DNA from: Hydra vulgaris
Lineage: Eukaryota > Cnidaria > Hydrozoa > Anthoathecata > Hydridae
Direction of reading: 5' to 3'
Assembly: GCF_038396675.1 (NCBI RefSeq)
Contig: NC_088926.1
Span: 1,665,001-1,729,000, forward strand
Length of the DNA: 64,000 bases
Positions 43,561 through 60,800 of the stretch are shown here, piece by piece; position 1 is the stretch's first letter; every line of letters begins with the position of its first letter. A program made the position numbers and the translations under genes. Below the pieces are notes generated by a model that did not search any database, was not told the DNA's origin, and was given only the letters and a program-made list of their open reading frames with translations.

Positions 43561-43813
43561 GATATATCAGTTATTGAAAAGGATGCCTATTGTAAAGATT
43601 TCAAAGAGGTTTGTGTTGTTGTTAAATCAAACAGCTCACCAGAGGATAAAGGTTTGATTCATTATTTTTTTTAAACGATTTCAATAATTTATGAATTAGC
43701 TTCTTTAGAGCCATTTCAATTTTTTTCAGGCTCCATCAGAATACTATTATATGCTGACAAATTTTATTCCTGAAGATGAAGCAATACGGGATGAGCTCAC
43801 ATTAGAGAAGTTG
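43561..43813 (+). CDS. Possible pair of coding exons, unknown gene
   Basis: Exon candidate 1 (about 43561-43608) is preceded by a TTTAACTTTAG acceptor and followed by GTTTGT. Exon candidate 2 (43730-43813) has a strong acceptor (TTTTTTTCAG) and a GTAATA donor. Joined phase 0, both stay open and give an acidic peptide (PEDEAIRDELTLEKL at its end). No family recognised. This may be the tail of another transposase or part of a host gene. Confidence 0.22.
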
Positions 43814-43914
43814 GTAATAAAGTTGTAAATAATTTCAGAGTCAGAGTTCAAGCATTTTTATTTTTTTACTTGAAATCTTAAATTTTATTAAAAGTTTGGA
43901 ATTCTAGAGCTTGG

Positions 43915-43915
<1 letters not shown>

Positions 43916-43976
<61 letters not shown>

Positions 43977-44070
43977 CATACATACATACATACATACATA
44001 CATACATACATACATACATACATACATACATACATACATACATACATACATACATACATACATACATACA
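43916..44070. repeat. (TA)n then (CATA)n microsatellite
   Basis: TA array to about 43970, then about 25 copies of CATA. Confidence 0.97.
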
Positions 44071-44224
44071 TTCATACAATACAGGTATTTCACCTAATAA
44101 TTGCAACAGCATGAAACCTAAAGTTGTTAAAATCACGCAGTTTTATTTTCTACTATATATATATATCTACTATAGCATATTTATATAAGCATTTGCTCAC
44201 TTTTTTTGCTTATCTAAATCTATA

Positions 44225-47200
44225 CAGGTATATGCACCGCAAAAACTATTGCACCCCAAAAACCACACAGTTACTTATTGGAATGTAGCTAGTCCGATTT
44301 ACACCTAAAAAGTATAAGGGTTTGATTTTTTTTTTCATTAAAATGTTCAAGCTAATGGAAAAATAAATCTTTTTTATTTTTATAGCTTTAAGTGATTATT
44401 TTGAGCCTTTTCTAAAAATTTCTCTGGTTTTTTGAATCAAATGTTTCAGTAAAAACACCATAAAACATGTAAATGTCAGATTAAGTTTGCAAAGTTGACT
44501 TTTTTATAAGCCCTTAAGTGCCCTTTTCAATAATAATCATAAAGTTAAATTATTTTGCACTATTATTTTTTACATTTTTGAGCCAAGTTCAACCTAATAG
44601 TGATGTGGTTTTTGGGGTGCATTTTGAAAATAAACTTAAAAGTCAAAAACCACAACAAAAGTAATGTTTAATAATAATTTGAAACCATAATAACTTAAAA
44701 TCATACATTACATTTGAAAAGAATGTTTTAGTTATACATAAATTTTTTATAAAAAAACTATTCATCCCTTTCTGATGCATTACTATTTGAATTGAATGAA
44801 CTTTTATTTGGATTTGTCCCTGTTTTTTGAAAAGCTGCAGCAGGAAAAATCATTGCAGGCTTGTTGCCCTCAACACGACACGCTAACTTGCTGCACTGAG
44901 ATTTTAAAATATCTTGGCATTTTGGACATTCCCTAAACGTTGCTACTTTACAAATGTTTCCAGTACATACTCTTTACATTTAATAAAGATTTTCTTTCTT
45001 TTTTTTCTGTATTTTGCAATTGTGTTTGAACCTTTTGTTCTTTCTTTTCATTAATGCTTGCATCTAAACTCAAAATTTAGCTTTTATGGGTCCATAAACT
45101 TGAGTTGTTTGTGTTGAACTGGTAGATAGATTTGGTTTTACTTTTCTAATAATCATAAATCCTGGTATCTCCTTAAATTGGATGCTCTTCTCGTGCAGCC
45201 TGTTAATAAAAGATTGAGAACTTTCAAACTTTTCTTTCCAATGCAATGCTGATCCTCTTCTTCTATCAGGAGAGACAACAAATGATGAATCAGGGGAAGT
45301 CAATGTTGATTGCATGGATGAAACTGATGCCTCTTCAGGAGGCATCAGTTTCATCTCTATGCAATTATCTGCTCTATAAAACTTGTCCTGCTGCATAAAT
45401 TCAATGCTCAAGGCTTCATTGATTACACCAACTTGCTTTGCAGCTTTTAGGAGAGTGGGTTTTGTTGCCCTTTTATCCACATATTTGCTAGAGTATATAT
45501 GAATGCTTTTTTGTTTAGAGAATTTGCCTCAGTAAACATTTCACCTTTTTCTTTTCTACATTCATGATGAATATTTTTATTTAACTGGTCTAATAGTTGT
45601 GTAATCCCTGTTGTATCTGGTGGGGTAAGAAACATCCATATGTCTGTTGATTGAAGGAATGACATAGCATAATAATCAAATCTCGAATTATGTCCATCTG
45701 ATAATAGGACCACTGATCTTTTAATATTTTTCTCTTTTAAATACTCATCAAATTCCTTAAAAGCGGCCAAAAGTGTATAGCCATCTGATAAGCTATGGTC
45801 TGAAGTGGTTACCATTAGATGTTTTATTTTAGCTGCTGCTTCATTAGGTGCCATCAGGCTTGTTATACCGACATTGCCAAATATTACTTGACACATACAG
45901 ACCTCTCCTGAAATTATAAGTTGTAGTTTTTTTATTAATATGATCTCAGTTCAAGTTAGTTTAAAAAGTTACTGAACAGCACAGTTTTATTACTTTACGT
46001 TTAATGTAGTTAAATGTATAGTAAGACTAAATTAAACCAGTAAGTCTTGATAATTATAGATTTGTTAAAAAATATAGTTTAAATAAGAAAATTGGTTTTG
46101 CATTTCAAAATATTGGTCAAAATTCAATTATTTTAAGAAAATATAAGAAAAACTAAAATAAAAACAAACCTGAGAACGAAATGAAGGGATGGATGGTAAC
46201 ACATTCTCTATTTTCTTTCTGCAGTTTTGGATTGATCTCCTTTCACTGCATAGACCAAACCAGAAGAAGTTCCATCAACACCATAATGAATGAATTGTGG
46301 AGTTTCATTATTAATAACTCTTGTGGTGTCGATATTTCCTTTCCAAATACCTTCCTCAATGTGCTCGGCTTCTGTCATAATTCCAGCAGCAATAAGTTCC
46401 TCTGCAAGTGCATCTACAATATGATTGGTTAAATTGGCTATACTTATTTGCAATAATAAGACTTTAAAAAGAAAGGAATTAAACAGTAAACATATTTTTA
46501 ACACAACTGATTAGGTAATGATTTATTCTCTAGAAACATGTCATCAATTTTCAATAACAAAAAAACCTATGTGATTGTGAGCTATTTTTTTGATACAATT
46601 TAAACCTCTGTTGATTGACACTTGTCTTTGACATTTGACAGTTAAACTGTTATGTTTTGCATGAAATCTTAGCCAAAATGAACAACCAAATCAAAATGAA
46701 CAACAAAAATAAAATAAAAAAATTTTTTATAAAGTTTCTTTATAGTTTGTGAAAAATACAATTTAGCTTAACAAGTACTAAAGATTCTGAAAATAAAAGC
46801 AAATTTTAGAAATACCGTTGATTCTTTAATGCCAATTTAGCTGCAGATGGCAATGAATGATACTTTCGTCCTCCTTCTAATCTCTTGTTTGTGTAATCTC
46901 TTATTTTCACTGTATCTAACATTAGGTTAGTCAGTTGTGCTTTATTGATACCTTGCAAAGATCTTTTTTTTATTTTTCACAAATCATACAATTGAATTCT
47001 CTTCCTCTTCTAATAATATAGAGCAGTATTGATGTTCTTTTCCTGTTTCTATTTTACCATCCAAACATCGATTTATTGTCTTTCGATCTTTAATCAACGA
47101 GAAAAGTCTTGATTTCAGGGCACAATGTCCTCTTACATTGTTATCTTTGCACCATGCTACAGCTTCTGCCAACTGTTTATTTTATGCCTTTGTGTGCTTT

Positions 47201-47854
47201 CTTGCAACAACTGCTTCTGATTTACTACTTGGGTTTATTGACCTTGTTCCAAAACATAAAGTAAACTTTGTTGTCATTTTAAAAATATTTTAATTTTTTA
47301 TTTCTGTATAGCAAACAAAATATATAAATATATAAGTTGCTTTGACAGTAATTTAAAGCAAATACAAGTAAATCTAATAAAACTGCTACATGCGGGAGAG
47401 TTATATATGTATAACAAGAATAAATAATAGTTATATGCAATTTTAAGCATAATTATTGGATAAAAAAGAAAAACTAATGTGGTTTTTGGGGTGCGTATGA
47501 TGTTGGGTTTTGTAGTGAATAACATGCTAAATAAAAAAATAAGTTTGCAATCACATATATTATCAACTCAGAATTTAATATTAACCACAAAACAAGTCCT
47601 GAAGCTTAAACTTGTTTTGAAGAGTTTATTTTGCATTTTTGTTGCTTTAGTTTTTGAGGTGCGCATTGAAAAAACAATGACTTTTTGACATGGCAAAAAA
47701 TTGTAACCAATTATAAGTAAATTCCAGCAGCCCTCTGGAAGGAGTTATTTACAGTAGTTGTAAATAAAAAATATTTTTAAATTTGTAAATAAATTGTCCA
47801 TAAGAAAATATGAGTATGCCATCATTCGCGCGTTTTTTGCGGTGCACCTACTTG
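44225..47854 (-). mobile_element. Pogo-like DNA transposon with both ends
   Basis: The left end reads CAGGTATATGCACCGCAAAA and the right end, complemented, CAAGTAGGTGCACCGCAAAA, each next to a TA (44223-44224 and 47855-47856). An internal motif GTGGTTTTTGGGGTGC recurs in subterminal positions (complement at 44252, forward at 44608 and 47480, a variant at 47647). The element is 3630 bp with one multi-exon transposase gene on the minus strand. Confidence 0.85.
44758..47277 (-). pseudogene. Pogo-like transposase, several exons, damaged
   Basis: The start ATG is at 47277, and a TAA interrupts near 47186. Exon pieces on the minus strand: about 47277-46990 (helix-turn-helix type, ending at a GTATGA donor); 46975-46805 (INKAQLTNLMLDTVKIRDYT); 46504-46208 (ETPQFIHYGVDGTSSG; the residue where the family has DET is NET); 45896-45447 with the second Asp in LLSDGHNSRFD and the third in PPDTTGITQLLDQLN; 45480-45070, a linker; and 44960-44758, a cysteine-containing tail (RECPKCQDIL) ending at the stop. 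Frames between the last pieces do not join cleanly. A DDE/D transposase of the pogo/jerky group; exact exon ends are uncertain. Confidence 0.72.
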
Positions 47855-47856
47855 TA

Positions 47857-48270
47857 CGGCCTTTTTAGAAAGAAAAAAAACAAAGAACAATGAATGAAAA
47901 AGTTGCATATAAAGTTTTAAACCCCCTCAATTTGAGGGGCATGTAAACTTTGCAGGGTCATAAAAACTGAACACTAAGAGATTATTGCATGAAACTTGAA
48001 ATATGTTGATAAATATAAATTTAGATAAAAATAGTAAAGAAAATATTTTATAAACTCTTTGCTCCCACATTAAGAGCTGGATGGGACCAAAAATGCTGGA
48101 TGGGACCAAAAAAAAAAAAGGGTTTTTCCCAAGCTCCAATCACTAATTTTTTGCAAAACATTCTTATTTGACATGAGCATGAACATACAAAAGTTTGGAG
48201 TTTGCACAATGCCTGTAAGTGTCAAAACTCAAACATCTTAAAATACAGTGTGTACCTCTGATATATATAT
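47857..48270. other. No recognisable feature
   Basis: AT-rich, with a short direct repeat (GCTGGATGGGACCAAAAA, twice at 48074-48110). Confidence 0.4.
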
Positions 48271-48284
48271 ATATTTTTTTTGTA

Positions 48285-48498
48285 ATTCACCTCCCCAAGG
48301 CCAAGAAGGCCACTACATATGAGGAGGCTACTTGTGGTTATAACCCTCTCTCAACTCTATAACTCCGAACCACGAACCTTGACGAACAAGGCTGCTGCGC
48401 GGAGGAACAAGTTGAGCGCAGTACTACCAGTTGATGTGGTGGGAATCGAACTCAGAACCTCTCGCTTATGAAGTAAGCGCTATACCACTACACCACTA

Positions 48499-48503
<5 letters not shown>
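48285..48503 (-). mobile_element. tRNA-derived SINE, family 2, copy 1
   Basis: On the minus strand it begins GCGGTAGTGGTGTAGTGG with an A-box, and has a B-box (GTTCGATTCCC, near 48441-48451). A body with GGTTATAACCACAAGTAGCC and a tail with GGCCTTCTTGGCCTTGGGG follow, ending at an A-run. It sits between two TA stretches. Confidence 0.82.
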
Positions 48504-48565
<62 letters not shown>

Positions 48566-48567
48566 TA
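48503..48567. repeat. (TA)n microsatellite
   Basis: TA array between the SINE head and the hAT-like element. Confidence 0.95.
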
Positions 48568-48796
48568 CAGGGTTCCCACTCCTCTTTAAAAACTTTAAGT
48601 TCCCTTAAAAAATAAAAACCTCCTTAAATGTCCTTAAATAACCTTAAAAAAGTTAAAGTTTGACTGCTCTCCTTAATTTCTCCTTATTGTTTTTTTTTTA
48701 ATCATCTAGGAAATTTTATTAAAATGAATGGATTACACAGGTCAACAACAAAAAAAATTTTCTGATGCCGAGCAAACAATTTGTTTTTTGTATAGC

Positions 48797-48990
48797 ATTT
48801 CTCATTTTGATTTCAAATATACAACTCATTTTTCACCATCACATCAAGTTGTTAAGATATTTGGGTTCAAATCTTTAGTATTTGAACCCAAAGGGTGTAA
48901 TCCCTAATATTGTCAACAAAACAAATTATTCAAAAGTATGTCAAACTGGGTCTCAAAAGAAGTATATTTTCATTGAGATTTTAGAAAACG
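48797..48990 (+). mobile_element. Diverged arm of fold-back family A
   Basis: Shares TTTCACCATCACATCAAGTT, GATATTTGGGTTCAAATCTT and TCTCAAAAGAAG with the left arms at 8984 and 56458, at visibly lower identity. Only one arm is present. Confidence 0.75.
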
Positions 48991-49060
48991 TAAATTGTTG
49001 ACCTTTGTTTTACTTATTAATAAAAAAGAAAATATATAGTTCTTCGATAGTTTGCAAACC

Positions 49061-49065
<5 letters not shown>

Positions 49066-49137
<72 letters not shown>
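49066..49137. repeat. (TA)n microsatellite
   Basis: TA array inside the hAT-like element. Confidence 0.97.
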
Positions 49138-49141
<4 letters not shown>

Positions 49142-49404
49142 AATATTTTTATTTATATATAAAGTAATATATTTATTTATAATAATTTCTCTGTTTATAT
49201 TTAAAATTTATTGAAAAAAATTAGATTATTTTTAGTGTAATTGTTTTCTCCTTAATTCTCCTTAATTCTCCTTACTTTTTTTTTTCAAAATGTTGTTGTT
49301 TGCGACCAAATCTTCTTAAATTTTTAGAAAAATATCTCCTTAAATCTTCTTAAATCCTTATTTTAAGTCTCAGTTTTAATTGTGGGAACCCTGATATATA
49401 TATA

Positions 49405-49640
49405 TTTTTTTTTGTTAAGTCACCTGCCCGAGGCCAAGAAGGCCACTACAGACGAGGAGGCTGCGTAATTGTGGTTATAACCCTCTCTCAACTCTATAAC
49501 TCTGAAACACGAACCTTGATGAACAAGGCCGTGGCGCAGACAAACAAATTGAGCGTGGTACTACCAGGGATGTGGTGGGGATTGAACTCGGAACATCTTG
49601 CTTATGAAGCGAGCGCTCTACCACTACACCACTACCACAT
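49405..49640 (-). mobile_element. tRNA-derived SINE, family 2, copy 2
   Basis: Clearly the same family and orientation as 48285-48503, including the A-box, B-box (near 49576-49586), the GGTTATAACCACAATTACGC body and the GGCCTTCTTGGCCTCGGGC tail. TA repeats flank it. Confidence 0.82.
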
Positions 49641-54258
<4,618 letters not shown>

Positions 54259-54259
54259 A

Positions 54260-54340
54260 TTCTTTGTAGTTATATTGGAACCATAGACCACAGATCTTTG
54301 TAGTTATATTGGAACCATAGACCACAGATCTTTGTAGTTT
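54260..54340. repeat. 34-bp tandem duplication
   Basis: The unit TCTTTGTAGTTATATTGGAA-CCATAGACCACAGA occurs exactly twice, with a third partial copy. Confidence 0.93.
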
Positions 54341-54560
54341 TTAAAAAGGTAGAATCAAAATAAAAAAATAAAAAATTTTTGGTTATAATTGTTAGTGTAT
54401 CAGTTAGTGTATAAAATTGAAAAGAAGAAAATTAGTATTAAAATATTCAAACAAATAAAATCCCTTCCTCTTACCTGGAAAATGTATTAATACAAATTCA
54501 ATAACTTAATTTTTTTTTCTACTGATTTGCATCTAGAATATTTTTATTTTTTAAAACAGA

Positions 54561-54644
54561 TTTACAATTCTTATGGCAGATTAGCAATCTTCCAGATACA
54601 ATCAATAATTTAAAAAAAGTTGAAGTGGATCCTTATGAAATTTA
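54561..54644 (+). CDS. Possible terminal exon, unknown gene
   Basis: After an acceptor-like TTTTAAAACAG a frame reads LQFLWQISNLPDTINNLKKV and then EVDPYEI and a stop. The composition looks like protein, but it is short and no partner exons were found. Confidence 0.15.
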
Positions 54645-55366
54645 GATTCAGATATTAATTCAATTCATGTTTTATTTAAGTTAAATAAAAAACTAACACT
54701 TAACTAGTTTGCGGAAGTTTATAATTTTCTGTTGGTTAATATAGAATTGTAATAAAGACCTATTGTAAGTTTTAATTCTTTTCCCTTTTTTTTTATCTTT
54801 CGTTTTTTTAAATAATTGTTTAAACCTTTAAATATTAATGTTTTAAAGTTCCAAACCATCTCAATCATATTTCCGAATGTTTCCAGACCATTACAATTTT
54901 TGTTCTCAAATGTTTTCAAACTGTCGCACTCATATTTTTAAATGCTTCCAAACCATCTCAATTATGTTCTCAAATTTTACATGTGTTAGGCTGCTCCACT
55001 GTTTTTTTTAACTTATGAGCATAAGTCAATACTTATGCATTAGTCATTTAAATATATCAATAATTATGAATGCAGTTATTATATAGCTTTTGTATACATT
55101 TGTATATATTACAGTTACAAAGGTATTTTATCCAATTGTAAATGTATATGTTATTGTAATGTAGGCATTACATGTAGATGTATATATAAATGGCTCTTAA
55201 TTACTCAATATTTCAAAAAAATTGTCATAATAAAATACACTTTCTTTTTTTTATAGTGACAAAGAAACTATACAAACTTAGCAATTTCAATCATAAAGAC
55301 AAAGAAATTTCGACAAGATAGATTCATACCAGGTTATATCTTGTATAAGAGTTGCATTGATAATTC
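54645..55366. other. No recognisable feature
   Basis: AT-rich. A stretch with repeated CCAAACCATCTCAAT-like motifs at 54850-54965. Nothing else seen. Confidence 0.4.
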
Positions 55367-55374
55367 ATTTATAT

Positions 55375-57303
55375 CAGGGCTCGAAGTAAAGGCCGGACAT
55401 TGGACATTGTCCGGTTAAAAATGATATCTGTTGGTCATTTTGTCCAACCATTATTTTATGTGCATTTATTTTCTAATCATTTTAGTTCCAAAATTATTAT
55501 TAAATTTAGTATTGTATATAAACTTTAATTTTTGAACTTTTTATTCTTTATACAAAACAAAAGTTGAAGTTGAAGACACGGCTACAATAATAAAATATGT
55601 CACATATTTAAGTTAATTCATTTTTTAAAAGACACCAAAGTATTACATTTTTTGAATTAAGTAGCCCGGTTTTTATCATTTATATTAAAACGTTGAAATT
55701 AGTTATAAATTTAAATTTATGGTTTAGTATATATTTTATTTTTTGTCTGATGGTTTTTATAAATTTCAAACAAATATTTTCGCTTTAAAAATCCCTTTTA
55801 AATTTATTTTATAGAAATTTTAACGTAATAGTTATTTAAATGCTTATAGAAATCAGTACTTTTTATTACACTATTAAATTTGAGTTGTTATGTAATGTTT
55901 GTTTTCGCGCTAAAAATTTTTGCTATTAAAAGTGTTTGTAAAATTAATCCTAGAAAAAGTTTGGAAAGATATACAAAAATATAAGATTTATAAAAAAATA
56001 CATATTTATATAAATGTAATTACGTATAATATTCTTTAATAATTTAAATAAAATGGGTTTATTGTAAACATTATAATTAATTTGTTACTTTATTTAATAA
56101 AGTAATAAGTTAACTTAATAATTTATGTATTTAACATATTAACATTGTAATTTATGTATTTAATAATTTTGTATTTTTATTATCCATTTTTATTATATAT
56201 TTAATTATGTATTTAATAGTTACATAATTTATGCTTTTAATACATTCACATAATAATTTATGTATTTAATAATTTACAAAGCATTTTGCATAGTATAGTA
56301 AAAACATTTACATAATAATTTATGTATTTAATAATTTACTAAGCATTTCGCATAGTATAGTAAAAAAGCATAGTATTTAAAAAAACTTTTCACATGGTAT
56401 TTAAAAAACTAAATATATTTTTTTTCTTTTTCTTTAAAATTTTCTTTCTGTTTGATAACACTGATAAACAAATAAAATTTTATTGTGCATATCTTGTTAA
56501 CTAGGTGGTTTTTTAAAACAAATTAAATATGCTGATTTCAAATATGCAAACCATCTTTCACCATCACGTCAATTTGTAAAGATATTTGGGTTCAAATCTT
56601 TAGTATTTAAGGTAAAGTCCCTAATATTGTCGGAAAAAAAGTTATTCAAAAGTATGTCAACCTGGGTCTCAAAAGAAGCGTATTTTCATAGAGAAAAGAT
56701 AAATATTTTTACTTAAAATTTAATATTTTTAATTATTAAATTTTAATAGATAAATATTTTTACAAAAAAAATTATGTGAAAAAATGCTAAAGACTTTTAA
56801 AAAAATTTTAACAAAATGTTTCTCAGCAATAATACAAAAAGTACTTATTTTTATTACAAACAAATACTATTTTTAAAATCTCTATGAAAATACGCTTCTT
56901 TTGAGACCCAGGTTGACATACTTTTGAATAACTTTTTTTTCGGCAATATTAGGGACTTGACCTTAAATACTAAAGATTTGAACCCAAATATATTTACAAC
57001 TTGACATGATGGTGAAAAATGGTTTGCATATTTGAAATCAGCATATTTAATTTGTTTTAAAAAACCACCTAGTTAACAAGATATGCACAATAAAATTTTA
57101 TTTGTTTATCAGTGTAATTTATCTTATAAATTTTCTCTTTATTTTCACGGCATTTTGAAATGCCTAGAGTTGTCAAAACAAATTGCGTGGTCAAAAATGG
57201 CGTTTGATCGCACTTTTTAAATTTTTATCGTACATGTCTGTCAAACTTAAGTATTTACTGGACAAATTGTCAGGAACTAAAAAGTTCGTTATTTCGAGCC
57301 CTG
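55375..57303. mobile_element. hAT-like element with exact 8-bp target duplication
   Basis: The ends are CAGGGCTCGAAGTAA and, complemented, CAGGGCTCGAAATAA. ATTTATAT is found exactly at 55367-55374 and 57304-57311, an 8-bp duplication as made by hAT transposases. The body has no transposase. About 62-bp units (ACATAATAATTTATGTATTT and following) repeat at 56245-56365. Fold-back element A copy 2 is nested within it. Confidence 0.92.
56458..57115. mobile_element. Fold-back element family A, copy 2 (nested)
   Basis: Termini ACACTGATAAACAAATAAAA and complement, arms about 240 bp each, centre about 180 bp. Very close to copy 1 at 8984-9611. It lies inside the hAT-like element 55375-57303, so it arrived later or was carried by it. 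Confidence 0.9.
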
Positions 57304-57311
57304 ATTTATAT

Positions 57312-57831
57312 CATACAATACAGTTTGGTAATATATTTAAATATCTATTTTGATAAAGTTTTCATGTATTCTTATTCTTTTCCTGCTAAGTGTTACCAGT
57401 TAGTTACCAGTTTTTATACCAAACTTTGATGGTGCACTGATTATGTTTATTAGCTTTTTATGTATGGAGCTTTTATTTAAGTTCATTAAAAATATTTTTC
57501 TGTTCACAAATCCTAGAAAACTATAAAAAATTTTAAATTGATTTTTTATGCTCAATAGTATAAAAATACCATAAAAATAATGATTCCTGAGACTTGTTTA
57601 AGTGTTTATGTATATAAATCATACATCGATCAGTTGGTGAAATACTTTCAAACTATTAGTCTTCTCTTACATCTTTTTTGATGAACAAAACATTTGTTGC
57701 AATTTAAAAAAATACTTGTAAAAAAAATAAAAAATATTGTTTTTAACAAGCATTTAAAAAATAAAAAATATTTGCATGCAGGCGAGATAAAATAGTATCA
57801 CGATTACATGACCTATGGTATCATGATTACA
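57312..57831. other. No recognisable feature
   Basis: AT-rich, nothing seen. Confidence 0.4.
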
Positions 57832-60800
57832 CAAATCATGGTAATAAGTCAACCAATGGCCTGTGGCTCACCATCTCTGATTTTTACATATTGTTATGTG
57901 CATCATCAGGGCTTGTGATGAAGAAAATCGTCAAGCGTGTTAAATCGCGCTCGTAAAATTAGAAAATGTTTTCATCGAGCGTGATTATGTGCGCTCGAAA
58001 TAACGTCGGCGAGCGCGATCATGAAAATTGCTGAAGGTGATGCTCATAAAAAGCTTTTTATTTTTTTATATCTTTTTTTATTTGTTACATAATTCTTTCG
58101 TCAAAAAATGTTTGAATTAGTATCACACTCATGAAACTACTTCAACGAAGTAGATTTTTATACTTCCAAACTTCTTGTATATTGTCAGATCGCGATTTTA
58201 TTTTTAACTATTTATATTAATAAAAAAATAATATCAAACAAAAACGCAACTTCTTATTGATTTAGTATTGAAGTATAATTTAGTGTTTTGATTCGTTGTT
58301 TTGATATATGCATTTTAAAATGTTACGCGGTAAACTTAATTAACGGTTAGTGGTTTTTATATTTTTTGATATTTTTTATTCAAATTAATTGTTTAATTTT
58401 TTTCTAAAATTTCTTTTTTAAATTACGTTTTTTTAACTTTAAAAAAATAACACAAGAATAATTTGAAATAATAATAAATTAGAATAATAACTTTCCATTT
58501 AATAAATGTTGACGTTATTACTTTGTTTCCTTTTCGAATGCGATTGCGAGCATTCTAAACAACAGAATCGTTTTAAATTTGAGTTAAAATAAATAATAGT
58601 TAATAAAAAGACCTATACTATAAACAAAAACTAATTTTAAAAATTACTCTATTATTAATATTTATTTTTATATAAACGATGTATGGAATATTACAAACAA
58701 TAAATCAAATAAATCTTACTTGATATTTTCACAAGATTAAAAATACTCTAAATAGATTAAAAATAAAGTTTTAATTTTCTTATAGTGGTTTTCTAATTTT
58801 CTATTCTTATTTTATTTGCGCATTTTTGTATTCACATTGTGTTTCCACGTGCACATTCCATAATAGAAATTAGTGAGTATTAACGACTTCAAACTGCTCA
58901 TTCATTACGTTAGTGCAAAAGAGAACGACGTAGTTTTATATTTTATATTAGTGCTTTGATAATAGTATATCTTTAATAAAAAATCTTTTTTAAATATTTT
59001 ATGAAAATAAAAAAATAATCCCGAACTATTGGATGAGCGTTATTTTATACACTCGTTATAAGCTGAACGAGCGTTGTTTATCGCGCCTAGAACGTTTGAA
59101 AATACCGTTTACGAGCGCGTTTTACGAGCGGAGCGCAATCGCGCTCGCTTCATCACAAGCCCTGCATCATGTAGATAGGTTAAATTTGAAATTTCAGACT
59201 TTCAAGTACAACGGTTCAGAAATTATACCCTTAGAAACATGACACAGTGGCCCCCCTTGATTTACACATGGTCAAAACAGACTACTTTAGAGCTGTATAG
59301 CTTTTTCTCACCTTCAACAAGTGTCTCATTTTTTCTAGAACTATTTTCTGGATAGTTCTCTCTTTAAAAAAGTGGTTTTTTTAACTTGTGTTAAATTAGA
59401 AATCAATCATGACCTCCTCAACTTTGGAAAAAATCATAAAATTGCTAAAGTATGCCAAATTGAAACTAACTGTAGCATTATTCTATTTATCCACATGTTT
59501 TTACAGATAGGTTTTCTGATTAGCTACTACTGTCTGTAATAAACAGGCGAAATATAGGCAGCTTGTTGCAGTTTAGAACTTAAATATATCTAAAAGCAAA
59601 ATGTCCACTCGCCTATAAAATCCAATTTTCAGCCGTTTTGAGATGCTTGTAAATTTTTCTAACACTTTGTTTTGATCTAAGATTAACAGCATATAAGACC
59701 ATTAGACCTAACTATCTGAAAATGCAAACATTATAAACTTGTCAAATCCACACCAAAAAGGCCAGCATTTTTAAATTACCCTATTTTTCAATCACCCTAT
59801 TTTTCAATCACCCTATTTTTCAATCATCAACGGTTGTATGTGTTACTAGAAACCAGTGCCCCTCTAATCTGCCAACTGGCCTATGTAAAGGGTGCAACTT
59901 ATTATAAGTCATTTCTTAATAATAGGAAAGATATGGTTGGTTGTCCTCTCCTTGATCTGGTCTTTATAAAAGATAGGGGCACAAATAAAGGGGGCAGTAA
60001 CTTTTTAGAGACCTTCATTATGGTTCAAATAAAGGTCTCAAAATCAATTTAGATTTTTAGGTACTTAATATCTAAATATCTAAATTAATTTCAAAACGAA
60101 ACCATTATTTCTATAAATTCTATTTTATTATAGGTAATCAGTGGTGTTTATGTGGTCTCGACCCCCCCCCCCCTCACTAACTAAGGTGAGGGGGGAGGGG
60201 TGGCACCAATCAAATTCAACGAACTTTTAGTAATTTAATTAACTTTTTTAAATTCCCTTTTAAGACCATTACATTGTATATTTGCTGGAAAATCTCGCAC
60301 ACATTTTTGATAGTTACTATCAAAGTTTGAATCTTATGGTAAAAGCATGAAAAAATGCAATAAAGATCTAATGGCCTTAACTGTATATTCATTAGAAAAT
60401 GAATTATGTATGTTTCATGCTAGAAAATGAATGCTTATATCTTTGTAAGTTGGTTGCCCCTCTTCTGCCTTTGATTGGAGCCACCCCAAACCCCCTCCTT
60501 GTAGATGAATAGAATAATGCTACAGTTAGTTTAATTTTGGCATATTTAAGCAATTTTATGATTTTTTCCAAAGTTTAGGAGGTCATAATTTTTTTTCTAA
60601 TTTAACACAAGTTAAAAAAAAAACACTTTCTTAAAGAGAGAGCTATCCAGAAAATAGTTCTAGAAAAAATGAGACACTTGAAAGTGAGAAAAAAGTTATA
60701 CAGCTCTAAAGTAGTCTGTTTTGACCATTTGTAAATTGAGGGGGACCATTGTGTCATGTTTCTAAGGGTATAATTTCTGAACCGTTGTACTTGCAAATCT

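Larger units (their letters stand above)
48568..49393. mobile_element. Non-autonomous hAT-like element
   Basis: The ends are CAGGGTTCCCAC and, complemented, CAGGGTTCCCAC, a perfect 12-bp match. The flanks are TATATA on both sides. CTCCTTAA-type motifs repeat near both ends. It contains a diverged arm of fold-back family A (48797-48990) and a TA array (49066-49137). No transposase. Confidence 0.8.
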
